Shown here: piece by piece, positions 55,396 through 63,917 of the stretch
Numbering within the stretch: position 1 is the stretch's first letter
How the letters are laid out: every line of letters starts with the position of its first letter
Assembly: GCA_029932915.1 (NCBI GenBank)
Contig: JAOZPE010000004.1
Span: forward strand, 1 to 64,000
DNA length: 64,000 nucleotides
Direction: 5' to 3'
From: Candidatus Krumholzibacteriia bacterium
GTDB taxonomy: Bacteria > Krumholzibacteriota > Krumholzibacteriia > JAJRXK01
Made by a program: the position numbers and the translations under genes
The notes under the pieces: model-generated
Seen by the model: only the letters and a program-made list of their open reading frames with translations
Told to the model about the DNA's origin: nothing
The model's database searches: none

Positions 55396-56427
55396 CTAGG
55401 GGCGCAGGGTTTCGGCCACCGCCATCGCTTCACGGATGTAGGGATGCTTGCGCATGCCTGGAGCATAGGTGAGCACGTTGATGCCGTAGAGGCGATGCTT
55501 CTCCGGCTGGTAGAGGAAGAAGGTCCGGAACGGTCCGCCGTAGTCCTTCTCCTTGGCCTCCCAGAAGCCCGACAGCGTCAAGAGCTTGCGGCCGGCGAAG
55601 TCCACCTTCGACCACTCGAATCCTCCTGCGTCCTGCAGCTTCTCGTTGAGATAGCGTTCGCCCCACGAGCGGCGCAGTTGCAGCAGCGCATCGTGGTCGT
55701 CGAGCATCGTGCTGTCGGCATGATCCAGATAGTAGACACTCGCCGCCCGGGTGGGCCGCACGGCCGCCACTTCGACCACACCCTCGCCATCGCCCACGTG
55801 GAAGACGGTCTCGCGATAACTGGCGGGAATCTCCCATTTGAAGTGCATCTCGCGCTGGATCTTGTTCTCCAATTCGATCTCATGTCCGTCGCTCATGAGA
55901 TAGCGAAGGATGCGCGCCCGGTTCTCCCGGGAGATCCGGTCGACCAGGATGCCCACGTTGCGCGCCAGGGAACTCTGCATGAGACCACGATCGCGCCCGG
56001 CGATGTAATAGACGAGCTGATTGCGGCTGTAGACATTCGACTCCACCGCGATGAACAGATCGCGGTGTCCCTTGTCACTGAGCACCGCTCCACCCAGGCG
56101 CCGGCGCAACTCCTTGCTCGCCGGATCGTCCCCCTTCAGAAGGCCCACGATGATGAGATTCTTGTACACCTGCGCGTTGCGACGGTCCGCCCAGTCGAAG
56201 ATGTCGACGTTGAACAAAGGCTCGGGCTTGATGGCATAGGTGACGTTGACCGACAGGCTCTTCTTCAACTGGTGCGCGACCGGACCCAGAATGGGCATCT
56301 CGGTGAGAATGGCCACGTCCGAATACGATCCCACCGCCGATCCGACGGGCTGACCGGTGTCGCAAGCGCCGAGACCCGCCAGCAGGACCAGGACCATCGA
56401 TACAGGAAACAGACGGCCGATACGCAT
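55396..56427 (-). CDS. DUF4837-like lipoprotein
   Basis: This 343-residue protein has a lipobox LAGLGAC (Cys22) and a large globular domain containing PEPLFNVDIFDWADRR, KNLIIVGLLKGD, WEIPASYRE and a C-terminal FFLYQPEKHRLYGINVLTYAPGMRKHPYIRE. The wording agrees with the DUF4837 family of FCB-group lipoproteins, function unknown; this naming is from memory of the pattern. The ATG at 56427 follows GAGGTGAGG. It leads the aroB operon. Confidence 0.68.
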   Translation of the reverse strand: MRIGRLFPVSMVLVLLAGLGACDTGQPVGSAVGSYSDVAILTEMPILGPVAHQLKKSLSVNVTYAIKPEPLFNVDIFDWADRRNAQVYKNLIIVGLLKGDDPASKELRRRLGGAVLSDKGHRDLFIAVESNVYSRNQLVYYIAGRDRGLMQSSLARNVGILVDRISRENRARILRYLMSDGHEIELENKIQREMHFKWEIPASYRETVFHVGDGEGVVEVAAVRPTRAASVYYLDHADSTMLDDHDALLQLRRSWGERYLNEKLQDAGGFEWSKVDFAGRKLLTLSGFWEAKEKDYGGPFRTFFLYQPEKHRLYGINVLTYAPGMRKHPYIREAMAVAETLRP

Positions 56428-56467
56428 GACCTCACCTCCGCGAGTCGCTTTGCTCGATCCCTGGATC

Positions 56468-56499
56468 AATATATGCGCGATGGAAGTGGATGCGGTCAA
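56468..56499 (-). promoter_or_regulatory. Promoter of the DUF4837-aroB-accB unit
   Basis: TTGACC (56494-56499) is followed on the minus strand by an AT-rich -10 zone: GCATAT (56471-56476) at 17 bases or TATATT (56468-56473) at 20 bases. It lies about 40 bases before the ATG. Confidence 0.6.
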
Positions 56500-56521
56500 T
56501 GCCGCAGGCAACGATTTCGCA

Positions 56522-56541
56522 GGGCCGCCTCCCGGCGGCCC
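56522..56541 (-). terminator. Terminator after the anti-sigma factor gene
   Basis: GGGCCGCC (56522-56529) and GGCGGCCC (56534-56541) form a perfect eight-base stem with a four-base loop, 17 bases past the anti-sigma stop. A GAAATCGTT stretch follows on the transcript. Confidence 0.65.
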
Positions 56542-56557
56542 CTTCGCGGCAGAGCGA

Positions 56558-57271
56558 TCAGCGCCGCAGCGATGCCCTGTGGACGAGGGAATCGGCCCTG
56601 GACGCCGCCCCTCGAGGCAGGCCGTAGGCGCGATAGCCGAAACGCGGATGCAGGTCGAGGGTCTCGGGGAAGCCCATCCTCAGGTCACTGACCACCGAGA
56701 CCTGACCCCGCAGCGAGGGCGGAGTCCGCCAGTCCGGACGAATCCCCGAGTTCCACACCGGAAGCGTGGAAGCCACCGGCAGGACCGGGGTGGCACTGTA
56801 GCCGTTCGAACGATTCATCCGCACCGCCGCCGGCCTCACGGCGGGATGGGAGAGCGTCGTGGTGGCCACGGTCGTGCTCACCGGCGATGCCCATCCCCCA
56901 TTGGCAGATCCGGGAACGGAAACCCTGCCGGCTCCGATGGGCAGCAACCACAGCCCCACCAGGACGACCACCGCGGCGCTGACCGCGGCGCTGATTCCCA
57001 GCGGCTTCCAGAAGCGGCCGGGTACCGTGCTGTCCTTCGCTGCCTCCCGGCGCAGGGCCTTCCGGATACCCAACTGCACCTTCCATTCGAACTGGGCCGA
57101 CGGAGCCAGCTCACTCTTCTGCAACAGAGAGCGGCAGGCGAGGAGGTCCTCCTGGTACTGACGGCAACGCGCACACGAATCGAGATGGGACGCCAGGGCG
57201 ACGCTCTCCGGAGCGGAGATCTCGCCGTCCATGGCGGTGGAGATCAGGAATTGAGCCTTCGAGCAACGCAT
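56558..57271 (-). CDS. Zinc-binding anti-sigma factor (ZAS) with membrane helix
   Basis: This 237-residue protein has the ZAS signature spaced exactly C3-x25-H29-x3-C33-x2-C36, one TM helix (about 93-112) and a C-terminal extracytoplasmic region rich in Val, Thr, Ser and Pro. ZAS proteins hold an ECF sigma factor inactive and release it on a redox or envelope signal. It directly follows the ECF sigma gene. The periplasmic part has no known sensor domain. Confidence 0.9.
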   Translation of the reverse strand: MRCSKAQFLISTAMDGEISAPESVALASHLDSCARCRQYQEDLLACRSLLQKSELAPSAQFEWKVQLGIRKALRREAAKDSTVPGRFWKPLGISAAVSAAVVVLVGLWLLPIGAGRVSVPGSANGGWASPVSTTVATTTLSHPAVRPAAVRMNRSNGYSATPVLPVASTLPVWNSGIRPDWRTPPSLRGQVSVVSDLRMGFPETLDLHPRFGYRAYGLPRGAASRADSLVHRASLRR

Positions 57272-57284
57272 GATGCAGTTTTCC

Positions 57285-57965
57285 TCATGACCGTTCGGTG
57301 GACGGAGCCTCTGGTGGGGAGAGTGATTCGTCCCGCAGCATCGGCTCGATGATACGGCGGAAGTGATGACGGGCCCGGTTGATGCGACTGCGCACCGTTC
57401 CCAGCTTCAGGCCGGTGACGGCGCAGATCTCCTCGTACGAGAGCTGATTCACCTCACGCAGGAGGAAGGGGATGCGATACCGCTCGGGAATCCGGGAACT
57501 GGCTTCGGCGATCACCCTCTCGAGATCCTCGCCCACGGCCAGCTCCTCGGGATTGGGCGCGGTGTCCTCGATCTCCCACATCCTCTCGTCCTCATCGTCG
57601 CCACCCTTGAAGAACATCGAAAGGATGATGGGGGTACGCTTCTTCTTGCGGAAGCGGTTCCGTACGAGGTTGGTCGCGATGGTGTACAACCAGGTGGAGA
57701 AGCGCGCGATCGTTCGATACTTGTCGGCGTGGATGTACGCGCGCACGAAAGCGTCCTGCGCGATCTCCTCGGCCACGTCGGGCCTTCCGACCATTCTCAG
57801 GATGTAGTTGAACAGGCGCAGCTTGTACCGGCGCACGAGGATGTCGTAGCTGGACTTGTCCCCGTCCTGCACCCTCAGCATGAGGTCTTCGTCGCTGAGT
57901 TCCTCGCGACGAATGCTCCTGGGCCTCGTTTCGTCCAGGGCGATCACCTTCTCCAAGCCACCCAT
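57285..57965 (-). CDS. ECF-family RNA polymerase sigma factor
   Basis: This 226-residue protein has sigma region 2 (about 25-95: YDILVRRYKLRLFNYILRMV, AEEIAQDAFVRAY, FSTWLYTIATNLVRNRFRKKK) and region 4 (about 150-205: IPERYRIPFLLREVNQLSYEEICAVTGLKLGTVRSRINRAR). The spacing and lack of region 3 mark the ECF type, RpoE-like. It probably directs envelope-stress genes under control of the next gene's product. A hybrid promoter lies just upstream. Confidence 0.95.
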   Translation of the reverse strand: MGGLEKVIALDETRPRSIRREELSDEDLMLRVQDGDKSSYDILVRRYKLRLFNYILRMVGRPDVAEEIAQDAFVRAYIHADKYRTIARFSTWLYTIATNLVRNRFRKKKRTPIILSMFFKGGDDEDERMWEIEDTAPNPEELAVGEDLERVIAEASSRIPERYRIPFLLREVNQLSYEEICAVTGLKLGTVRSRINRARHHFRRIIEPMLRDESLSPPEAPSTERS

Positions 57966-58051
57966 GGAATCAACCGCCTGCCGGAATGGGTCTGCGCCAT
58001 CGATCGCCCTCCAAGCGGCGAGCCCGGAGGCCGCCGGGACGATCCACGCAG

Positions 58052-58080
58052 CTTATACCCTCAGCCGGCCGGCGGGTTCC
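58052..58080 (-). promoter_or_regulatory. Candidate promoter of the ECF sigma operon
   Basis: GGAACC (58075-58080) and TATAAG (58052-58057) are 17 bases apart on the minus strand, overlapping the end of the LolB-like gene. The -35 resembles ECF (RpoE-type) GGAAC, pointing to autoregulation, while the -10 looks like sigma-70. Confidence 0.45.
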
Positions 58081-58822
58081 CGGCCTTCATGGGAACGAGC
58101 GGATCGAGGAAACCGTCGTCCAGGGCCGGGATCAGTTCCACCGTCCAGGAACCCCGTACCCCGGCGTCCAGCATCGTTCCCTCCAGTTGCATCTCACGGG
58201 GAATCGCTCCCCATCGGGTCGTCTTCCACTTCCCCAGGCGGGCGCTCAGACGCTCGCCTCTCCACACCAGCCCGGTCTGGACCGCCCGTCCGGCCTCGAT
58301 GTGCCCGCGCAGGCCGAAGCCGCCGTCCCGTGCGCTCCAGAGCTTCCCGTCCATGCGGCCCCAGGGCGCATCCTCCCCGAGCCACCGTCCCAGCAGGAGC
58401 CAGAGCACATGGCGAGCCCGAAAACTCCCCCCATGGAAATCGACACATCCGGGCTCATCCGCCAGTTCGACGAAGCGACCCTTCCGGCGATCGAAGAGAA
58501 TCGCCGAATCGGGTCCCCACACCAGCACCTCGTGGCCCGGCCGCCCATTCTCGTCCTCGAAGCGCAGATCCGCCCGCAGCCAGCGGTCGGCCCGGATCCA
58601 TGCCTCCACCTCGATCCAGGGCCCCAGACCCCATGCCGCCCCCTCCCATCGCCCCTTCAGGTGCAGCGACCACTGCTCCGCGGATTCTCCGACCAGGGTG
58701 GGCGCCTGGGTCCGCCCCTGAGGATCGCTCCGCAGGCCGGGGGCGGGGGAACAGGCGCTCCAGGCAGCCGCCAGGGCCAGCACGAAGCCGCCCAGCAACC
58801 GCCGGCGTCCTCTAGGGCGCAT
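58061..58822 (-). CDS. Putative lipoprotein, LolB-like
   Basis: This 253-residue exported protein has a lipobox-like LAAAWSAC (Cys24) and a mature part of strands rich in Trp, Gly, Arg and Leu (SLHLKGRWEGAAWGLGPWIEVEAWIRADRWLRADLRFE). This resembles the half-open barrel of LolB, LolA and DUF4292 proteins, but no signature residue fixes the family. It overlaps the TPR gene by 11 bases. A role in lipoprotein insertion is inference. Confidence 0.55.
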   Translation of the reverse strand: MRPRGRRRLLGGFVLALAAAWSACSPAPGLRSDPQGRTQAPTLVGESAEQWSLHLKGRWEGAAWGLGPWIEVEAWIRADRWLRADLRFEDENGRPGHEVLVWGPDSAILFDRRKGRFVELADEPGCVDFHGGSFRARHVLWLLLGRWLGEDAPWGRMDGKLWSARDGGFGLRGHIEAGRAVQTGLVWRGERLSARLGKWKTTRWGAIPREMQLEGTMLDAGVRGSWTVELIPALDDGFLDPLVPMKAGNPPAG

Positions 58823-60641
58823 GCTTCAGCGCCTCCTCGGCCGCGTCGATCTTCGGCTGCAGGACCTTGGCATCGCCCCCCAGACGCAGGGCCCTGCGAT
58901 AGATCTCCAACGCGGTGTCATGCCGTCCGAGCGCGCTCAGGACATCGCCGGTGTGCTCCAGGACGGTCAGGTCGTCCCCGATGCGGTTGGACGCATCGAT
59001 GAGGCGGTCGAGCGCCTCCTCGTAGTGGCCCTGCCGGTAGAGCACCCATCCCAGGCTGTCCAGATAGTAGGGGTTCTCCGGTTCCTGTTTCACCGCCTCC
59101 TCGATCATGGCCCGCGCGCGCGCGAGCTCGCGGTCGTGATCGGCGAGGAGATAGCCGTAGAAATTCAGCAGGACGGCGTCGTGCGGTTGCAGTTTCACCA
59201 GACGGTCGAGCGTGGCGCAGGCCTCGTCGATCTGACCGGTCTCCTGTTGGGCCCAGGCAAGATCCCACAGCGCCTGGGTGTTGTCCCCCCGCAGGTCGAC
59301 CGCCCGACTCAGGGGAATGATGGCCTCCTGCGAACGTCCCGCCCGTCGCAACAGCGCCCCCAGGATGAGATTCTGGCGGAAGCTGTCCTCCTCGACGGTT
59401 CCCTGGGCCAGGTTCAACAGACGCCGGTAGCGCTCACGAACGCGCTCGTCGGCCTTTTCCTCGCCCTTGGCCGCGTCCGCCTTCGACCCGGCGAGTTCGG
59501 GATAGCGTCGGCTCATGGCCAACAGCAGGCTCACCAGGATCTCCGGATCGTTCGGACGCAGCTTCAGCGCCCGGCTCAGCGCCGTCTCCGCACTCTCCAG
59601 TTCCCCCTGTTCCATCGCGATCTCGCCGACCATCTGCAGGACCACCCCGTCGCTCTCGCCCTTCTGCAGGAAGGAGCGGCCCAGTTCCCATGCCTCGTCG
59701 TAGCGCTCCTGGCGGACGAGCAGATCGGTGAGGACGATGAGTCCGTGGCGGTCGAGGAGGCCCTCGCGGGCCAGGGGCAACAAGAGGTCACAGGCCTCCG
59801 ATTCACGACCCTGGGCCAGATAGAGGTCGGCCAGCAGACGCGCCTGTTCCTCATTCACCGGGGTCCGTTCGACCAGACCCTCCAGCACGGCGATCGCCTC
59901 TTCGTTGCGGCCCTCCTCTCTCAGACCCTTCACCAGGATCTCGGCCGATACCGCGTCGGTGGGATCTTCGTCGAGCAGGCGGCGGAGGATCGCCTCGCCC
60001 TGGCTCTTCTGCTCGGGCGAAGAGGAACGCAGGAGCAAGGTGGCGTAGGCCCGGCTGATCTGGGGATCGTGGGGATCCTCCTTCCAGCGTTCGCTCTGGA
60101 GGCGGAGGGCCTCGTCGAGGCGACCCTGCCGCTCGAGGATCTCCACCCGCAGGGAGAGCACCTCGAAGTCGTCGGGGAAGTCCTCGAGCAGGGAACGACT
60201 GAGTTCATCCGCGTCGTCCACCCTCCCCCCCAACAGAAGCAGGCGCACCTTCTGCAGACTCAGGTCGCGATCGCCGGGATGGTGTTCGAGAAGGGTGTTC
60301 AACCCGGCCAGGGCGTCCCCCAGACGCCCCGTCCTCAGGGCCAGACCCACGAATTTCTGTCCGATCTCCAGATCGCCCGGGGCGTGTTGCAGCGCGTAGC
60401 GGTAGTAGCGCAGCGCCCCATCGTAATCGCCCCCCTCGCTCATCGCCCCGGCGATGATCAGGGCGGTGGGAACCGAGGGCGGCAACTCGCCGGCCCATTG
60501 CGAATCGGCCGCCGCCGGAGAGGAGACGGTGTCCACCGCGGCCCACGCCGATCCGGCCGCGACCAGAACCAGTATCATCAGGGCCGCCGCCACCCGGTCC
60601 GCCATCGACGAAGCCTCCATGATCCCGCGGTATACCATCAT
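58812..60641 (-). CDS. Exported TPR-repeat protein
   Basis: This 609-residue protein has a signal peptide (AAALMILVLVAAGSAWA) and at least ten TPR motifs covering the rest (for example DYDGALRYYRYALQHAPGDL, GQIDEACATLDRLVKLQPHDA and GHYEEALDRLIDASNRIG). It should act as a periplasmic scaffold. AGGAG lies ten bases before the ATG pair at 60641/60638. It overlaps mogA at one end and the LolB-like gene at the other. Confidence 0.85.
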   Translation of the reverse strand: MMVYRGIMEASSMADRVAAALMILVLVAAGSAWAAVDTVSSPAAADSQWAGELPPSVPTALIIAGAMSEGGDYDGALRYYRYALQHAPGDLEIGQKFVGLALRTGRLGDALAGLNTLLEHHPGDRDLSLQKVRLLLLGGRVDDADELSRSLLEDFPDDFEVLSLRVEILERQGRLDEALRLQSERWKEDPHDPQISRAYATLLLRSSSPEQKSQGEAILRRLLDEDPTDAVSAEILVKGLREEGRNEEAIAVLEGLVERTPVNEEQARLLADLYLAQGRESEACDLLLPLAREGLLDRHGLIVLTDLLVRQERYDEAWELGRSFLQKGESDGVVLQMVGEIAMEQGELESAETALSRALKLRPNDPEILVSLLLAMSRRYPELAGSKADAAKGEEKADERVRERYRRLLNLAQGTVEEDSFRQNLILGALLRRAGRSQEAIIPLSRAVDLRGDNTQALWDLAWAQQETGQIDEACATLDRLVKLQPHDAVLLNFYGYLLADHDRELARARAMIEEAVKQEPENPYYLDSLGWVLYRQGHYEEALDRLIDASNRIGDDLTVLEHTGDVLSALGRHDTALEIYRRALRLGGDAKVLQPKIDAAEEALKHAP

Positions 60642-61183
60642 CGCTCTTCTCCTGCTTCCCTCTTTCCGCGTCCTGTCTCCTCACAGTCTCCGTCCACATC
60701 GAGGAGCATCCGCAGGGCATGCGGCAGGACATCGGCCATGGCGTCGAGGGTCTCCACCGCCGAGCGCGGATGGCCCGGCAGGTTCACGATGAGAGTGCGG
60801 CCCCGGACCGCTGCGATCCCTCGGCCCAGGGCGGCCAGGGGAGTGATCTCGGCCACGCAGCGCGAACGCGCCAATTCCATCAAGCCGGGAACGAACCTCT
60901 CGGCCACCTTCGTGGTGGCCTCAGGAGTGAGATCGCGGGGAGAGAGCCCGCTTCCCCCGGTGGTGACGACCAGATCCGTGTTCCCTTCCGCGCACCAGCG
61001 CAACAACACCTCGGCGACCTCCTCGACCCCGTCGGGAACGAGTTCTCCAGGAAGGATCCCATAGCCGAGTTCCTCGAGCCGCTTCTCCACCGCTGGACCG
61101 CTGGCGTCCGGCCGCAGTCCCTTCGAGCTGCGGTCGCTCACCGTCAGCACCCGGGCCACATATCTGGAATCGCTCGCGTTCAA
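60638..61183 (-). CDS. mogA: Molybdopterin adenylyltransferase MogA/MoaB-like
   Basis: This 181-residue protein has VLTVSDRSSKGLRPDASGP, DLVVTTGGSGLSPRDLTPEAT, and GRTLIVNLPGHPRSAVETLDAM, the MogA/MoaB fold with the TTGGTG-like nucleotide site. It adenylylates molybdopterin before metal insertion. The TTG at 61183 has no clear ribosome site and the start is uncertain. A charged tail (about 165-181) is unusual. Confidence 0.88.
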   Translation of the reverse strand: MNASDSRYVARVLTVSDRSSKGLRPDASGPAVEKRLEELGYGILPGELVPDGVEEVAEVLLRWCAEGNTDLVVTTGGSGLSPRDLTPEATTKVAERFVPGLMELARSRCVAEITPLAALGRGIAAVRGRTLIVNLPGHPRSAVETLDAMADVLPHALRMLLDVDGDCEETGRGKREAGEER

Positions 61184-61185
61184 GT

Positions 61186-61674
61186 TCAGGGTTTGCGCTT
61201 GCCGCCGCTCATGAGGGACTCGTAGGCACGATCGAGATGACCGAGCTCTTCTTCGCTGGCGCTGCCGCCGCTCTGGAGGGCCAGCTCATACTTCTCCTCC
61301 AGATACCTGCACAGGAATACGTTCTTGAGCTCGATCTGTTCCTCAAGATAGCGGATCGCCTGCTCGCGCGCCTTGTGGAAGCTCTCGTCCTGTTCTCGCT
61401 GGTCCACGTTGTAGATGTAGTCACGCAGGAGACCCAGCCAGTAGCTCTCGGTCTTGCCGCCGTTGTCGAAGGCGCAGCCGTCGACATCGACAAGGAAGCA
61501 GTAGCCCCGGAAGAAGTACGAGCAGTGCAGGGCGCCCTGCAGGAAGTGCCGCCGATGACAGAGCTCCCCGCAGGCGGTGAACCCACAGGGGAGCGAACAC
61601 ACCTCGCAGAGCGACTCGTAGGACGCGCCGTGCGTGAAATGGGTGTTGATGGGCGGTTCGGTGGGTTTATGCAT
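61186..61674 (-). CDS. Cys/His-rich protein of unknown function
   Basis: This 162-residue cytoplasmic protein has eight Cys in its first 67 residues (23, 26, 30, 35, 39, 51, 59, 67) and His at 12, 15, 40, 43 and 50, then a helical half rich in Glu and Leu (RDYIYNVDQREQDESFHKA, RYLEEQIELKNVF). The cysteine spacing suggests a zinc or Fe-S site, but I recognise no family. It sits between rnc and mogA, 12 bases from each-side neighbour or less. The ATG has no strong ribosome site. Confidence 0.7.
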   Translation of the reverse strand: MHKPTEPPINTHFTHGASYESLCEVCSLPCGFTACGELCHRRHFLQGALHCSYFFRGYCFLVDVDGCAFDNGGKTESYWLGLLRDYIYNVDQREQDESFHKAREQAIRYLEEQIELKNVFLCRYLEEKYELALQSGGSASEEELGHLDRAYESLMSGGKRKP

Positions 61675-61686
61675 GGATGGTGGTCT

Positions 61687-62616
61687 TCAGGACGCCGGCG
61701 CATCCTCTTTCCAGGACGAATCGCCCTTGTCAGGTGGCATGTCCGGTGTCTTCGGCGCACGCGGCGTGGATGCCGAGCGCTCCGATTCCGTCCGCTCTTC
61801 CTCATCCGAGCCCGGGAACACGCCGCCCATGTTGGCCACATTCTCCTCCAGATGCACCAGAGCCGTCTCCGCCGCTCTCTGTTCGGCCTGTTTCTTCGAA
61901 TTTCCCGAGCCCACGCCCAACACCATCCCCTTGAGCATCACCTTCACCGTGAAATGCCGCGCGTGGTCGGGGCCGCTGGTGGTGGAGATCTTGTAGCGAG
62001 GCGGGATCTTGAAACGCGCCTGGAGTTCCTCCTGCAAGAGGCTCTTGTAATTGCGGCGGCTGCGCTCCTGGATGGAATCGTTGACGTTCACCAGGATCTG
62101 TTCCCGCACGACCTTCTCGACCGGTTCCAGCCCTCCATCGAGATAGACCGCACCCAGGACCGCCTCCATGGCGTCGGCGAGGATCGACTCGCGGTGGCGT
62201 CCTCCACTTCCTTCCTCACTGCGCGAGAGGAGCAGATGCTCTCCCAGGGAGAGCTGCTCGGCGACCCGGGCCAGCGTCGACCCACACACCAGCAACGACT
62301 TGATCTTGGTCAAGTCGCCTTCTTCCTTGTCGAGGAATCGATCGTAGAGGAAGCGATTGACCACCAGCCCGAGAACCGCGTCGCCCAGGAACTCCAGGCG
62401 TTCATTGCTCTCGATGCGTTGCATGCCCGTCACGTGGACATGGCTGCGGTGGGTGAGAGCCTGACGCAGGACGCCGGGGTCGTGGAAATGGTAACCCAGC
62501 TTCGACTCGAGCTCGCGTTGCCCGGGAGCACGCTCCCCGGGTCCGGGCCCCCGCCCCACGATCGCGGCCAGGCGGTCGGCCATTCGACGCAGCCACGATC
62601 CAACTCTGCTGACCAT
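61687..62616 (-). CDS. rnc: Ribonuclease III
   Basis: This 309-residue double-strand RNase has the NERLEFLGDAVLG signature motif with the catalytic acidic residues, LADAMEAVLGAVYLDGG with the second Glu, and a dsRNA-binding domain (about 190-260, NYKSLLQEELQARFK, SKKQAEQRAAETAL). An acidic, unordered tail of about 50 residues follows, longer than in E. coli. It matures rRNA. ATG at 62616 with GGCGGAG. Confidence 0.95.
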   Translation of the reverse strand: MVSRVGSWLRRMADRLAAIVGRGPGPGERAPGQRELESKLGYHFHDPGVLRQALTHRSHVHVTGMQRIESNERLEFLGDAVLGLVVNRFLYDRFLDKEEGDLTKIKSLLVCGSTLARVAEQLSLGEHLLLSRSEEGSGGRHRESILADAMEAVLGAVYLDGGLEPVEKVVREQILVNVNDSIQERSRRNYKSLLQEELQARFKIPPRYKISTTSGPDHARHFTVKVMLKGMVLGVGSGNSKKQAEQRAAETALVHLEENVANMGGVFPGSDEEERTESERSASTPRAPKTPDMPPDKGDSSWKEDAPAS

Positions 62617-62645
62617 CTCCGCCCTACCTTCCCGCTCGACCGGAC

Positions 62646-63884
62646 CTAGGGTTCGAAGCGGCGGAATGCCAACGCGACGTTATGCCCTCCAAAGCCGAAG
62701 CTGTTGCTGATCACATTGTTGATTTCCATCTCCACCATCCCGTCCTTCACGTGATCGAGATCACAATCGGGATCGGGATCGGTCAGATTGATCGTGGGGG
62801 GGATCTTTCCGTCCTGGATGGCCTGGGTGGAGACGACCGCCTCGAAACTGCCGGTGGCTCCCAGCAGATGGCCGGTCATGGATTTCGTCGACCCCATCTT
62901 CAGCTTGTAGGCATGCTCACCAAAGACCCTCTTGACCGCCGCCACCTCGATCTTGTCGTTCAGTGGGGTCGACGTGCCATGGGCATTGATGTACTCCACA
63001 TCCTCCGGTGCCATCTCCGCCGTCTCCAGGGCGAGGCGCATGGCTCGCGCCGCCCCCTCGCCGTCAGCGGCCGGAGCCGTCATGTGATAGGCATCGGCCG
63101 TCAGCCCCCAGCCCACCACCTCGGCCAGGATCTTCGCTCCCCGGTCCATGGCGTGCTGCGCTTCCTCGAGCACGAGGATCCCCGCGCCCTCACCGATGAC
63201 GAAACCGTCCCGGTTGAGATCGAAGGGACGCGACGCACGCGCGGGATCGTCGTTGCGCGTGGACAGCGCCTTCATGCTGGAGAATCCGGCCACCGCCATG
63301 TGGGTGATGGTCGCCTCGGCCCCTCCGCTGACCATGACGTCGGCGCTGCCGTTGGCGATCATCATCGCCGCATCGACCACTGCGTTCGCCCCGGACGCGC
63401 AGGCCGAAACGGTGCAGTAGTTGGGCCCCTTGAAACCATGGCGGATGGAGACGAGCCCGGCCACCATGTCCCCGATCATCATCGGGATGAAGAACGGGGA
63501 GACCCTGCGCGGACCGCCCTTGAGCAGGGCCTGATGCTGATTCTCGTAGACGATCATCCCGCCGATGCCGCTGCCGATGATCACCCCGGTCCGCTCGGGA
63601 TCCTTCACCTTCAACGCGGCGTGTCGGATGGCCTCGTCCGCGGCCACCACGCCGAATTGGGTGAAGCGATCCATCCTGCGCGCTTCCTTCGGATCGAGGT
63701 ACTCGCTGGGGTCCCAGTCCTTGACCTCGCCCGCAACCTGACTGCGGTACTCAGAAGCGTCGAAGAGAGTGATGGGGCCGCACCCCGGCACGCCGGCCAG
63801 GAGGTTCTTCCAATTCTCCTCCAGGCCGATCCCCACCGGAGAGATGGCACCCAGCCCCGTGACTACGATCCGTCGTCCCTTCAA
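62646..63884 (-). CDS. fabF: 3-oxoacyl-ACP synthase II (FabF)
   Basis: This 412-residue condensing enzyme has the Cys-His-His triad: Cys162 in VSACASGANAV, His302 in INAHGTSTPLND and His339 in KSMTGHLLGATG. It elongates fatty acids for phospholipid and lipid A. The TTG start at 63884 follows AAAGGA. acpP lies 33 bases upstream, the usual acpP-fabF-rnc order. Confidence 0.97.
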   Translation of the reverse strand: MKGRRIVVTGLGAISPVGIGLEENWKNLLAGVPGCGPITLFDASEYRSQVAGEVKDWDPSEYLDPKEARRMDRFTQFGVVAADEAIRHAALKVKDPERTGVIIGSGIGGMIVYENQHQALLKGGPRRVSPFFIPMMIGDMVAGLVSIRHGFKGPNYCTVSACASGANAVVDAAMMIANGSADVMVSGGAEATITHMAVAGFSSMKALSTRNDDPARASRPFDLNRDGFVIGEGAGILVLEEAQHAMDRGAKILAEVVGWGLTADAYHMTAPAADGEGAARAMRLALETAEMAPEDVEYINAHGTSTPLNDKIEVAAVKRVFGEHAYKLKMGSTKSMTGHLLGATGSFEAVVSTQAIQDGKIPPTINLTDPDPDCDLDHVKDGMVEMEINNVISNSFGFGGHNVALAFRRFEP

Positions 63885-63917
63885 AACGTTTCCTTTCCCG
63901 CCGGGATCTCCGCTCCC

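Noticed and set aside
58821-61064. Open frame of 747 codons opposite the TPR protein and mogA
   Set aside because: Antisense shadow of recognised genes; similar shadows lie opposite polA (39182-41110), pilT-accB (50193-52208) and bamA (26752-28428).
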